From: Streptomyces sp. CB02980
Lineage (GTDB): Bacteria; Actinomycetota; Actinomycetes; Streptomycetales; Streptomycetaceae
Direction of reading: 5' to 3'
Length of the DNA: 64,000 bases
Assembly: GCF_014451325.2 (NCBI RefSeq)
Contig: NZ_JACSCH020000013.1
Location: 62,001-126,000 of the forward strand
Shown here: piece by piece, positions 12,618 through 20,729 of the stretch
Numbering within the stretch: position 1 is the stretch's first letter
Layout: each line of letters begins with the position of its first letter
The notes under the pieces: generated by a model
What the model was told of the DNA's origin: nothing
The model's input: the letters and a program-made list of their open reading frames with translations, nothing else
Database searches by the model: none
Translations under genes and position numbers: made by a program

Positions 12618-13673
12618 ATGGCCACAGACCTCATCGGCCGCCACTTCCTCAAGGAGCTGGACTTCACCGCCGAGGAGTTCCGCGGCCTGATCGCGCTCTC
12701 CGCCGAACTCAAGGCCGCCAAGAAGGCCGGTGCCGAGGTCCAGCGGCTGCGCGGCCGGAACATCGCGCTGATCTTCGAGAAGACCTCGACCCGCACCCGC
12801 TGTGCCTTCGAGGTCGCCGCCGCCGACCAGGGGGCCAGCACCACCTACCTGGACCCGTCCGGCTCCCAGATGGGTCACAAGGAGTCGGTCAAGGACACCG
12901 CCCGCGTCCTCGGCCGGATGTTCGACGGCATCGAGTACCGGGGCGACGGCCAGGACATCGTCGAGGAACTCGCGGCCTTCGCCGGCGTCCCCGTGTTCAA
13001 CGGGCTCACGGACGACTGGCACCCCACCCAGATGCTCGCCGACGTGCTCACCATGACCGAGCACACGGACAAGCCGCTGGACGCGATCTCCTTCGCCTAC
13101 CTCGGCGACGCCCGCTTCAACATGGGCAACTCCTACCTGGTCACCGGCGCCCTGCTCGGCATGGACGTCCGGATCGTCGCCCCGCGGGCGTACTGGCCGT
13201 CCGAAGGGATCGTCGCCGCCGCCCGCGAGCTCGCCGAGGCCAGTGGGGCCACGGTCACCCTCACCGAGGACGTGGCCGAGGGGGTCCGGGGTGCCGACTT
13301 CGTGGCCACCGACGTCTGGGTCTCCATGGGTGAGCCGAAGGAGGTCTGGGACGAGCGGATCGCCGCCCTCGCCCCGTACTCCGTGACGATGGACGTGCTG
13401 CGCGCCACCGGGAACCCCGGCGTCAGGTTCCTGCACTGCCTGCCGGCCTTCCACGACCTGGGTACGGACGTCGGGCGGGACATCCACGCCCGGCACGGTC
13501 TCACCGAGCTCGAGGTCTCCGACGAGGTCTTCGAGTCGGCGCACTCGGTCGTCTTCGACGAGGCGGAGAACCGGATGCACACGATCAAGGCGGTCCTGGT
13601 CGCGACGATGGCCGGCGGCCCGCTTCCCACGGTGATCCCCGCGGCGGTCCCCACGGTGCTCCCGATGGCATAG
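12618..13673 (+). CDS. argF: Ornithine carbamoyltransferase
   Basis: A 351-residue transferase that interconverts ornithine plus carbamoyl phosphate and citrulline plus phosphate. It has the carbamoyl-phosphate loop STRTR (about residue 55), HPTQ-type HPTQMLADV (about 135) and the HCLPAFHD ornithine-binding motif (about 274). The start at ATG 12618 has AGGAG 11 bp upstream. Because it lies directly behind arginine deiminase and before an amino-acid permease, a catabolic (ArcB-like) role is plausible, and the sequence alone does not separate this from the biosynthetic ArgF. The short C-terminal tail (GGPLPTVIPAAVPTVLPMA) is an Ala/Pro/Val extension. A palindromic operator candidate lies in front of the gene. 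Confidence 0.93.
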   Translation: MATDLIGRHFLKELDFTAEEFRGLIALSAELKAAKKAGAEVQRLRGRNIALIFEKTSTRTRCAFEVAAADQGASTTYLDPSGSQMGHKESVKDTARVLGRMFDGIEYRGDGQDIVEELAAFAGVPVFNGLTDDWHPTQMLADVLTMTEHTDKPLDAISFAYLGDARFNMGNSYLVTGALLGMDVRIVAPRAYWPSEGIVAAARELAEASGATVTLTEDVAEGVRGADFVATDVWVSMGEPKEVWDERIAALAPYSVTMDVLRATGNPGVRFLHCLPAFHDLGTDVGRDIHARHGLTELEVSDEVFESAHSVVFDEAENRMHTIKAVLVATMAGGPLPTVIPAAVPTVLPMA

Positions 13674-13701
13674 CTTTACGCCCGATTGGGTGATTATGCG
13701 T

Positions 13702-13722
13702 GGTGCGGTTTACGATCGCACC
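13702..13722 (+). terminator. Possible hairpin after OTC gene
   Basis: GGTGCG and CGCACC form a 6-bp stem with a 9-nt loop, followed by TTTAC. The stem is short and the T tract is broken, so this is a weak terminator candidate between the OTC gene and the permease. Confidence 0.3.
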
Positions 13723-13791
13723 TTTACAGGGGGTTCGGGCGTGCATGCCTGGACCCCCTGACGCGTGCCCATGAGAGATGAGAACCACCGC

Positions 13792-15231
13792 ATGACCCCG
13801 TCCGTCTCGCGGATCAAGACCCCGCAGCAGCTCCTCGCCGAATCCGGCGCCGACCTCGAAGGCCACGGCCTCAAGCGCACCATGGGCCTCTTCCAGCTCG
13901 TGTGCTTCGGCGTCGGCGCGATCGTCGGCACCGGCATCTTCGTCGGGCTCTCCGACAGCGTCGCCGAGGCGGGCCCCGCGGTGGTGATCTCCTTCGTCCT
14001 CGCCGCGATCACCTGCGTCTTCACCGCCTTCTCCTTCGCGGAGCTGGGCGGCGCGATCCCGGTCTCGGGCTCCTCGTACTCCTTCGCGTACGCGAGCCTC
14101 GGCGAGCGGGCCGCCTTCCTCGTCGGCTGGTGCCTGCTCCTGGAGTACGGAGTCTCGGTCTCCGCGGTCGCCGTCGGCTGGAGCCAGTACCTCAACGAAC
14201 TGCTCGAAAGCCTCACCGGCTGGCAGCTCCCGGCCGCGCTCTCCGCCGGACCCGGCGAGGGCGGGGTGGTCAACGTGCCCGCCGTGGTCGTGATCGCGCT
14301 CGCCGCCACCCTGCTGGTGCGCGGGGTCCGGGAGAGCGCGCGGGCCACCGCCGCCATGGCGATCCTCAAGATCGGGATCCTGATCGTCTTCTGTGCCGTC
14401 GGCTTCTCGGCCTTCCAGGCGGGCCACCTCTCGCCCTTCGCCGAGCACGGCATGGGCGGGATCACCGCGGGCGCCTCGGTGGCCTTCTTCTCGTACATCG
14501 GCTTCGACGCGATCACCACGGCCGGCGAGGAGGTCAAGAACCCGCGCCGGAACATCCCGATCGCGATCCTCATCTGCATCGGGCTCGTCACGCTGCTCTA
14601 CTGTGCCGTCGCGCTCTCCGCGATCGGGGCCCTCGGCGCCGACGCCGTGGCCGGTCAGCCGGCCGCGCTCTCGCTGGTCGTCGACCAGGTCACCGGATCG
14701 TCGGTCGGCGGCGGGATCATCGCGTTCGGCGCGGTCGTCGCCATCGCGTCCGTCGTCCTCGCGGTGATGTACGGGCAGACCCGCATCCTGATGTCGATGT
14801 CCCGGGACGGTCTCGTGCCCCGTGTCTTCGAGCGGGTCTCGCCGAAGTCCGCCACTCCGGTGGCCAACACGTGGATCGTGGCCGCGGTCTTCGCCGTACC
14901 GGCGGCGTTCGCCTCGCTCGACGTGGTCGTCAACCTGACCACCATCGGCACGCTCGCGGTCATGGCGGTCGTCAACCTCGCGGTGATGGTGCTGCGGCGC
15001 CGGAATCCCGAGCTGCCGCGCTCGTTCCGGGTGCCGCTCTTCCCCCTGAGCCCGATCCTCGGCATCGGGTTCTGTCTCTACCTGATCTGGGGCACGGGCT
15101 GGACGACCTGGCTGCAGTTCGCCGGATTCCTGGTCGTCGGGACGCTGGTGTACGCCGTCTACGGGCGCCGCCGCTCGCGTCTGGTCACTGCTCCGAGCGA
15201 GGGCGCTGCGCCGGTATCCCCGGCAGAGTGA
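13792..15231 (+). CDS. APC-superfamily (CAT-type) amino-acid permease
   Basis: A 479-residue integral membrane transporter with about twelve hydrophobic helices. The first helix carries the APC signature FGVGAIVGTGIFVG (about residues 35-50) and a GEEVKNPRRNIP motif follows helix 6, typical of cationic amino-acid transporters such as YfnA/CAT. It probably imports arginine or another amino acid for the adjacent arginine deiminase pathway or exchanges it for ornithine; the substrate is inferred from position. ATG 13792 was preferred over GTG 13765 and ATG 13771, which lack ribosome sites. The 3' end overlaps by 47 bp the 3' end of the opposing ATPase gene. Confidence 0.88.
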   Translation: MTPSVSRIKTPQQLLAESGADLEGHGLKRTMGLFQLVCFGVGAIVGTGIFVGLSDSVAEAGPAVVISFVLAAITCVFTAFSFAELGGAIPVSGSSYSFAYASLGERAAFLVGWCLLLEYGVSVSAVAVGWSQYLNELLESLTGWQLPAALSAGPGEGGVVNVPAVVVIALAATLLVRGVRESARATAAMAILKIGILIVFCAVGFSAFQAGHLSPFAEHGMGGITAGASVAFFSYIGFDAITTAGEEVKNPRRNIPIAILICIGLVTLLYCAVALSAIGALGADAVAGQPAALSLVVDQVTGSSVGGGIIAFGAVVAIASVVLAVMYGQTRILMSMSRDGLVPRVFERVSPKSATPVANTWIVAAVFAVPAAFASLDVVVNLTTIGTLAVMAVVNLAVMVLRRRNPELPRSFRVPLFPLSPILGIGFCLYLIWGTGWTTWLQFAGFLVVGTLVYAVYGRRRSRLVTAPSEGAAPVSPAE

Positions 15232-15709
15232 ACCAGACCGCCTTGCCCTGCGCGGTGGGGCGGTGGCCGCAGTCGCTGCTGAGGGCCCGGATGAGGAGCA
15301 GACCCCGGCCGTGCTCCTGCCAGGGGTCCACCTCTCCCGGCTCGGGGCAGACGAGCTCGCCCGCGCGGGCGGGCTCGGAGTCGTGGACCTCGATCTGACA
15401 GCCGCCGGGCGTGGCGAGCAGCTCGACGACCAGCTCGATGGGGCCGAGGCCTGCGGTGTGCTCGACGGCGTTGGCGACGAGCTCGGCGGTGAGCAGCTCC
15501 GCGGTGTCGCTGTCGGGGTGGCCGCCGGTCGCGGGGTCGAGGTCGGTGAGAGCGGTACGGATCAGGGCGCGGGCGATCGGCACGGCGGCGGTGGTGTGGG
15601 GCAGCCGGACGCGCCAGGAGGCGGTGGGCCCGTGTGCGGTGGGTCCGTATGCGGTGGGTCCCGTCGGTCCGGCGGGTGGGCCGGCTGCGGGTCCGGTGGC
15701 TTCGGGCAT
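15185..15709 (-). CDS. RsbW-like ATP-binding protein (HATPase_c)
   Basis: A 174-residue single-domain GHKL ATPase like the anti-sigma kinases and regulators that are abundant in Streptomyces. The N box reads ELVANAVEHT (about residues 75-84), the G1 region EVHDSEP, and the G2 loop GRGLLLI. The start at 15709 has AAGGGAG 9 nt upstream, and the longer upstream frame has no ribosome site. The first 30 residues are a Thr/Gly/Pro-rich repeat (GPTAYGPTAHGPTA). No partner sigma or antagonist gene is adjacent. It converges on, and overlaps, the permease gene. Confidence 0.85.
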   Translation of the reverse strand: MPEATGPAAGPPAGPTGPTAYGPTAHGPTASWRVRLPHTTAAVPIARALIRTALTDLDPATGGHPDSDTAELLTAELVANAVEHTAGLGPIELVVELLATPGGCQIEVHDSEPARAGELVCPEPGEVDPWQEHGRGLLLIRALSSDCGHRPTAQGKAVWFTLPGIPAQRPRSEQ

Positions 15710-15899
15710 GGGGCAGGCTCCCTTCACCGAGTGGGGGGTGGGCGAGTGGGGTGGAGGCATCCCGAGACGTCCTGGTTTCAACCTTACGAGGTGCAAATCG
15801 ATTCTCCAGAGGCGCCCCTCCCTGATCGGTAGGGACTTCCGTCACCAGCTGCCGAGGACCTTCTGCGGGGCGCCCTCATCCCTCCCTTATCGCGTACTC

Positions 15900-15921
15900 G
15901 TGACGACGGTCACAGTAGAGT
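15900..15921 (+). promoter_or_regulatory. Operator plus -10 box of the enoyl-CoA hydratase operon
   Basis: GTGAC-GACG-GTCAC is a perfect inverted repeat at 15900-15913, immediately followed by a good -10 box TAGAGT at 15916-15921. A closely related palindrome lies in the divergent ligase/acyl-CoA dehydrogenase promoter at 22410. A bound regulator would cover the space between -35 and -10. The neighbouring PaaX-type protein is the obvious candidate, by inference. Confidence 0.6.
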
Positions 15922-15956
15922 GATACCCTCCGAACGGAGGAAGGAGGCCGTTCCGG

Positions 15957-16784
15957 ATGAGCCCCTTTACCGGCTCCACGCCCCGCACGGCACGCTGGCA
16001 CCATCTGCGCGTCGACATCGACCGGGGTGTCGCCACCGTCACGCTGGCCCGCCCCGCGAAACTCAACGCCCTCACCTTCGGCGCCTACGCCGACCTGCGC
16101 GACCTCCTCGCCGAGCTCTCCCGCGAGCGGTCCGTCCGCGCGCTCGTCCTGGACGGCGAGGGCCGCGGCTTCTGCTCCGGCGGCGACGTCGACGAGATCA
16201 TCGGCGCCACGCTCGCGCTCGACACCGCCCAGCTCCTCGACTTCAACCGGATGACCGGCCAGGTCGTCCGGGCGCTCCGCGAGTGCCCCTTCCCGGTCGT
16301 CGCCGCCCTCCACGGCGTCGCGGCGGGCGCCGGGGCCGTCCTCGCCCTCGCCGCCGACTTCCGGATCGCCGACCCCACGACCCGCTTCGCGTTCCTCTTC
16401 ACCCGGGTCGGACTCTCCGGCGGCGACATGGGCGCGGCGTATCTGCTGCCCCGGGTCGTCGGCCTCGGACACGCCACCCGGCTCCTCATGCTGGGCGAGC
16501 CCGTCCTGGCCCCCGAGGCCGAGCGCATCGGCCTGCTCTCCGAGCTCACCGAGGAGGGCGGGGCGGGGGAGCGGGCCGCCGAGCTCGCCCGCCGCCTGGC
16601 CGACGGCCCGGCACTGGCCCTCGCCCAGACGAAGGCGCTGCTCACCTCGGAACTCGACATGCCGCTGGCCGCCTCGATCGAACTGGACGCGGCCACCCAG
16701 GCCCTCCTGATGAACGGCGAGGACTACGCCGAGTTCCACGCCGCCTTCACGGAGAAACGCCCCCCGAAATGGCGGGGGTGCTGA
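15957..16784 (+). CDS. Enoyl-CoA hydratase/isomerase family protein
   Basis: A 275-residue crotonase-fold protein starting at ATG 15957 behind a strong GGAGGAAGGAGG site. It has the N-terminal VTLARPAKLNALT segment, the oxyanion-hole loop GRGFCSGGDV (about residue 68) and a second one around HGVAAGAGAVLAL (about 122). One catalytic Glu position reads RVGLSGGDMG rather than the usual GLxPExG, so the double-Glu hydratase site is not intact and the chemistry may be ring-opening or isomerisation instead of simple hydration. It is the first gene of the operon with the monooxygenase/reductase and is expected to act on the non-aromatic CoA ester made there. Confidence 0.88.
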   Translation: MSPFTGSTPRTARWHHLRVDIDRGVATVTLARPAKLNALTFGAYADLRDLLAELSRERSVRALVLDGEGRGFCSGGDVDEIIGATLALDTAQLLDFNRMTGQVVRALRECPFPVVAALHGVAAGAGAVLALAADFRIADPTTRFAFLFTRVGLSGGDMGAAYLLPRVVGLGHATRLLMLGEPVLAPEAERIGLLSELTEEGGAGERAAELARRLADGPALALAQTKALLTSELDMPLAASIELDAATQALLMNGEDYAEFHAAFTEKRPPKWRGC

Positions 16785-16786
16785 CG

Positions 16787-19105
16787 ATGCCGCCCCCGGG
16801 GCGGGACCCGGGCCCCGACCCCCGTCGCGCCCCCGCCCCCGCCCCCGCCCCCGCCCCCGCCTTCTCCCGTATCGCCGTCGTCGGTGGCGGACCCGGCGGG
16901 CTCTACGCCGCCGCGCTCCTCAAGCGGCTCGACCCCGCCCGTGAGGTCACCGTCTGGGAGCGGAACGCCCCCTCCGACACCTTCGGCTTCGGCGTCGTCC
17001 TCTCCGACGAGACCCTCGGCGGCATCCGGGACGCCGACCCCGTCGTCTACGAGGCACTCGGCCGCGACCTGGTCCGCTGGGACGACATCGACGTCGTCCA
17101 CCGGGGCCACCGCACCACCTCCACCGGCCACGGCTTCGCCGCCCTCGGCCGCCGCCGGCTCCTGGAGATCCTGCACACCCGCTGCACCGACCTGGGCGTA
17201 CGGCTCCGCTTCCGCACCGAGGCCCCGCCCGCCGAGGTCCTCGCCGCCGGCCACGACCTGGTCGTCGCCGCCGACGGCGTCCACAGCCGCACCCGCGAGG
17301 CCCACGCCGCCCACTTCCGCCCCCGGATCACCACCCACCGCTGTCGCTACATCTGGCTCGCCGCGGACTTCGCCTTCGACGCCTTCCGCTTCGAGACCGC
17401 CGAGACCGAGTACGGCGTGATGCAGCTGCACGCCTACCCCTACGAGGCCGGCGCCTCCACCGCCATCGTCGAGATGCGCGAGGAGGTCTGGCGGGCCGCC
17501 GGTTTCGACGAACTCGACGAGGCGGAGTCCACCGTCCGCTGCGCGAAGATCTTCGCCGAGGCGCTCGGCGGCCGGGAACTGCGCTCCCACCGCTCCGCCT
17601 GGACCGCCTTCCGTACCGTCGTCAACGAGCGCTGGTCGTACGGCACCACCGTGCTCATCGGCGACGCCGCCCACACCGCGCACTTCTCCATCGGCTCCGG
17701 CACCAAACTTGCCGTCGAGGACGCCCTGGCCCTGGCCCACAGCCTCCGCGACCACCCCACCCCCGCCGAGGCCCTCGCCGCCTACGAGGCCGAGCGCCGG
17801 CCCGTCGTCGAGTCCACCCAGCGCGCGGCCACCGCCAGCCTCCAGTGGTTCGAGGAGCTCGCGGGGCACGTCGACCGGCCGCCCCGCCGGTTCGCCTTCG
17901 ACCTGCTCACCCGCAGCCGCCGCGTCACCCACGCCAACCTGCGGCTCCGCGACCCGGCCTTCACCGCCACCGTCGAGCGCGACTTCGGCTGCCCGCCCGG
18001 CACCCCGCCGATGTTCACGCCCTTCCGGCTCCGGGGACTGACCCTGCGCAACCGGATCGTCGTCTCCCCGATGGACATGTACGTCGCCGAGGACGGCGTC
18101 CCCGGCGACTTCCACCTCGTCCACCTGGGGTCCAGGGCCCTCGGCGGCCCCGGACTCGTCATGACCGAGATGGTCTGCGTGAGCCCGGAGGGCCGGATCA
18201 CCCCCGGCTGCACCGGTCTGTGGACCGACGAACAGGCCGCCGCCTGGGGCCGGATCACGGCCTTCGTCCATGCGCAGGCACCCGGCACCGCGATCGGCGT
18301 CCAGCTCGGCCACTCCGGCCGCAAGGGCTCCACCCGGCGCATGTGGGAGGGCATCGACCAGCCCCTGCCCGAGGGCAACTGGCCGCTCGTCGCCGCCTCG
18401 CCCCTCCCGTACCGCCCCGGCGTCAACCAGACCCCGCGCGCCCTCGACCGCGCCGGACTCACCGCCGTACGCGAGGAGTTCACCGCCGCCGCCCGCCGCG
18501 CCGCGCACGCCGGCTTCGACCTCCTCGAACTGCACTGCGCCCACGGCTACCTGCTCTCCGGCTTCCTCTCCCCGCTCACCAACCACCGCACCGACGGCTA
18601 CGGCGGCGACCTGGCCGGCCGGCTCCGCTTCCCGCTCGAAGTCTTCGACGCCGTACGGGAGGTGTGGCCGGAGGACCGCCCCATGACCGTCCGCATCTCC
18701 GCCACCGACTGGGCCGAGGGCGGGACGACCGACGAGGACGCGGTCGCCGTCGCCCGCGCCTTCAGGGAGCACGGCGCCGACGCGATCGACGTCTCCACCG
18801 GCCAGGTCGTTTCCGACGAGACCCCCGCCTACGGCCGCTCGTACCAGACCCCGTACGCCGACCGGATCCGCAACGCGACCGGCGTCCCCGTGATCGCGGT
18901 CGGCGCGATCTCCTCCTGGGACGACGTCAACTCCCTGCTCCTGGCCGGCCGCGCCGATCTGTGCGCACTCGCCCGCCCGCACCTCTACGACCCGAACTGG
19001 ACCCTGCACGCCGCCGCCGAACAGGACTACGAGGGCCCGGCCGCCCCCTGGCCGGCCCCGTACCGCGCGGGCAACCGCCCACCCCCGACCGGCCGTCGGG
19101 GCTGA
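16787..19105 (+). CDS. Bifunctional aryl-CoA monooxygenase / Old-Yellow-Enzyme reductase
   Basis: A 772-residue two-domain flavoprotein, starting 3 nt after the hydratase stop. After a Pro/Ala tract, the FAD-dependent monooxygenase half (about residues 25-400) has GGGPGGLYAA and the second FAD motif GDAAHTAHFSIGSGT. The second half (about 410-760) is an Old Yellow Enzyme-type FMN domain with NRIVVSPMDMY, QLGHSGRKG and HCAHGYLLSGFLSP. This fusion is known as 2-aminobenzoyl-CoA monooxygenase/reductase in Azoarcus and is annotated as salicylyl-CoA 5-hydroxylase/oxidoreductase in many actinobacteria. The set of neighbours, including a RidA protein, favours anthranilate (2-aminobenzoate). An alternative start at ATG 16769 overlaps the hydratase gene. 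Confidence 0.9.
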   Translation: MPPPGRDPGPDPRRAPAPAPAPAPAFSRIAVVGGGPGGLYAAALLKRLDPAREVTVWERNAPSDTFGFGVVLSDETLGGIRDADPVVYEALGRDLVRWDDIDVVHRGHRTTSTGHGFAALGRRRLLEILHTRCTDLGVRLRFRTEAPPAEVLAAGHDLVVAADGVHSRTREAHAAHFRPRITTHRCRYIWLAADFAFDAFRFETAETEYGVMQLHAYPYEAGASTAIVEMREEVWRAAGFDELDEAESTVRCAKIFAEALGGRELRSHRSAWTAFRTVVNERWSYGTTVLIGDAAHTAHFSIGSGTKLAVEDALALAHSLRDHPTPAEALAAYEAERRPVVESTQRAATASLQWFEELAGHVDRPPRRFAFDLLTRSRRVTHANLRLRDPAFTATVERDFGCPPGTPPMFTPFRLRGLTLRNRIVVSPMDMYVAEDGVPGDFHLVHLGSRALGGPGLVMTEMVCVSPEGRITPGCTGLWTDEQAAAWGRITAFVHAQAPGTAIGVQLGHSGRKGSTRRMWEGIDQPLPEGNWPLVAASPLPYRPGVNQTPRALDRAGLTAVREEFTAAARRAAHAGFDLLELHCAHGYLLSGFLSPLTNHRTDGYGGDLAGRLRFPLEVFDAVREVWPEDRPMTVRISATDWAEGGTTDEDAVAVARAFREHGADAIDVSTGQVVSDETPAYGRSYQTPYADRIRNATGVPVIAVGAISSWDDVNSLLLAGRADLCALARPHLYDPNWTLHAAAEQDYEGPAAPWPAPYRAGNRPPPTGRRG

Positions 19106-19198
19106 CGGGCGCCCCAGCGGGTGTCCGTGGACGCCCGCGTATGCGGGGGCGACGCGCAAGCATGGTCCGCGCACCGCCCCCTGCACTTGAATGGGGAC

Positions 19199-19687
19199 AT
19201 GACAGAGCAGCGGGGTGGGAAGGGTGCCGGGGCGGTCCTCGGCGCGGCGACGGTGGCGACCGGACTGGTCGCGGGGGTGTGGTTCGCGTACGTGTGCTCG
19301 GTGATGCCGGCACTGGCAAGGAGCGACGACCGGGTCTATGTCGAAGTGATGCGGAACATCAACGAGGTGATCCAGAACCCGCTCTTCTTCACCCCGTTCT
19401 TCGGCGCGACGATCCTCGCGGCGGTGGCCGCCTGGCAGCACCGCGCCACCCGGGCGCGGATCTGGACGCTCGCCGCACTCGTCCTCTCCGTGGCGGTCTT
19501 CCTGGTCACCTCGGCGGCGAACGTACCCCTCAACGACGCGCTCGCCGCGGCCAAGGACCCCACGGCCGCCCGGGCGGCCTTCGAAGGGCCCTGGGTGGCG
19601 TGGAACCTGGTCCGCGCGATCCTGACCACGGTGGGCTTCGCCTGCCTGCTCCGGGCCCTGGCGGTACGGTCCCGGCCCCGGGACTAG
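19199..19687 (+). CDS. DUF1772-type small membrane protein
   Basis: A 162-residue protein with four hydrophobic helices (about residues 10-32, 65-80, 88-107 and 140-155), matching the anthrone-oxygenase-like DUF1772 proteins; family landmarks are the first helix with GVWFAYVCSVMPAL and the VPLND loop between helices 3 and 4. Its role is unknown: some relatives are linked to polyketide oxygenation, most have no tested function. The ATG at 19199 has a weak GGGGA site. It ends in a 4-bp overlap with the convergent PaaX gene. Confidence 0.75.
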   Translation: MTEQRGGKGAGAVLGAATVATGLVAGVWFAYVCSVMPALARSDDRVYVEVMRNINEVIQNPLFFTPFFGATILAAVAAWQHRATRARIWTLAALVLSVAVFLVTSAANVPLNDALAAAKDPTAARAAFEGPWVAWNLVRAILTTVGFACLLRALAVRSRPRD

Positions 19688-20583
19688 TTCCCGGACCCGG
19701 CCCCGTTCGCGGGCCCGGACACGTACGGGCGGACGAACTCCGCGCCGCGGTCCCGCAGCAGCTCGTGCAGGGCCGCGAAGACCTCCGCCGAGCGCCGGCC
19801 CGGCCAGTCGTCGGGCAGGAGCTCGGCCGGGAGCACCGGGTCCGCGTAGGGCAGGCGGCGCCAGGAGTCCAGGGCGAGCAGATAGTCACGGTAGGCCTCC
19901 TCGGCGCCTCCCGGGGCTTCCGCGCCCGCCGGGTTCTCGCCGCCCGCCGGCGCCTCCGCGCCCGCCCGGGCCGTCCGCCAGGCCCGCAGCACCGGTTCGT
20001 GGGCCGCCAGGAACTCCTCGTGGAGCCGGGCGATGGCCGGCAGGTCCCACCAGCGGGCCACCGCCCCGGCCGTCGCCGCGTACCCCAGGTGGTCGCCCCG
20101 GAAGAGGTCCACGTACGGGGAGAGCTCCAGGCGCTCCAGGGCGTTCCGGGTCTCCTCGTACAGCCGCGCGGGTGCGATCCAGACGCCGGGCGCCGCCGTG
20201 CCGAAGCCCAGGCGGGCGAGCCGGGAGCGCAGCAGGTGCCGCTTGTGCCGCTCGGCCTCCGGCACCGAGAAGACGGCCAGGACCCAGCCCTCGGAGAGCT
20301 TGGGTTCGGTACGGGCGTAGATCCGGCGGTCGCCGTCGTCCAGGAGCCTGCGGGCGTCGTCCGAGAGGGCGTATCCGGCGGCCCCGTCGGCCGTCCGGCC
20401 CGGCAGCAGCAGTCCGCGCCGCTTCAGCCGCGACACCGAGGAGCGCACCGAGGGCGCGTCGACCCCGAGGACCGCGAGCAGCCGGATGAGCGCGGCCACC
20501 GGCATCGGCGACCCGTCGGGCGCACGGCCGTACGCGCCGTAGAGGGAGACGATCAGGGATCGGGGGGTGTGCTGCTCGGCCAC
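19684..20583 (-). CDS. PaaX-family transcriptional repressor
   Basis: A 299-residue regulator beginning at GTG 20583. It has the N-terminal winged helix of PaaX (SLIVSLYGAYGR then SVRSSVSRLKRRGLL, about residues 9-60), the central PaaX domain with GWVLAVFSVPEAER (about 98-112) and the C-terminal domain with WDLPAIARLHEEF. PaaX proteins typically repress aromatic CoA pathways and are released by the aryl-CoA intermediate. Here it follows the aryl-CoA ligase gene on the same strand, 146 nt downstream, inside the aromatic cluster. GTGATCAC, a short palindrome with the same GTGA/TCAC halves seen in the two pathway promoters, lies directly upstream of its start at 20584-20591, suggesting autoregulation. 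Confidence 0.9.
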   Translation of the reverse strand: MAEQHTPRSLIVSLYGAYGRAPDGSPMPVAALIRLLAVLGVDAPSVRSSVSRLKRRGLLLPGRTADGAAGYALSDDARRLLDDGDRRIYARTEPKLSEGWVLAVFSVPEAERHKRHLLRSRLARLGFGTAAPGVWIAPARLYEETRNALERLELSPYVDLFRGDHLGYAATAGAVARWWDLPAIARLHEEFLAAHEPVLRAWRTARAGAEAPAGGENPAGAEAPGGAEEAYRDYLLALDSWRRLPYADPVLPAELLPDDWPGRRSAEVFAALHELLRDRGAEFVRPYVSGPANGAGSGN

Positions 20584-20612
20584 GTGATCACTTTAGAGGG
20601 TGGTGCGCCGGT

Positions 20613-20700
20613 CGGGCCGGGTCGGGCGGGGCCGGGTGGGGGAGCCGGGCCGGGGGAGTCCGGGACGGGCGGGGGAGTCCGGGCGGGACGGCCGGGGCCG
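20613..20700 (+). other. G-run-rich spacer, possible G-quadruplex
   Basis: The gap between the CoA-ligase stop and the PaaX start holds more than ten runs of three or more G on the plus strand with loops of 1-4 nt, for example GGGCCGGGTCGGGCGGGG. Both neighbouring genes are transcribed from the other strand, so the RNA would be C-rich while the G-rich strand is the template. Two copies of GGGGGAGTCCGGG occur in it. Confidence 0.5.
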
Positions 20701-20729
20701 GCCGGCCGCCACCGGGGTCGGGACGGCCG

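Noticed and set aside
15185..15231. Frameshift or misassembly because two genes overlap by 47 bp
   Set aside because: The genes converge and both C-termini look normal for their families, so a true tail-to-tail overlap is more likely.
16724..19441. 905-residue minus-strand open frame opposite the monooxygenase/reductase
   Set aside because: Antisense to a well-supported flavoprotein; composition is Gly/Val/Glu-rich noise expected from third-position G+C bias.
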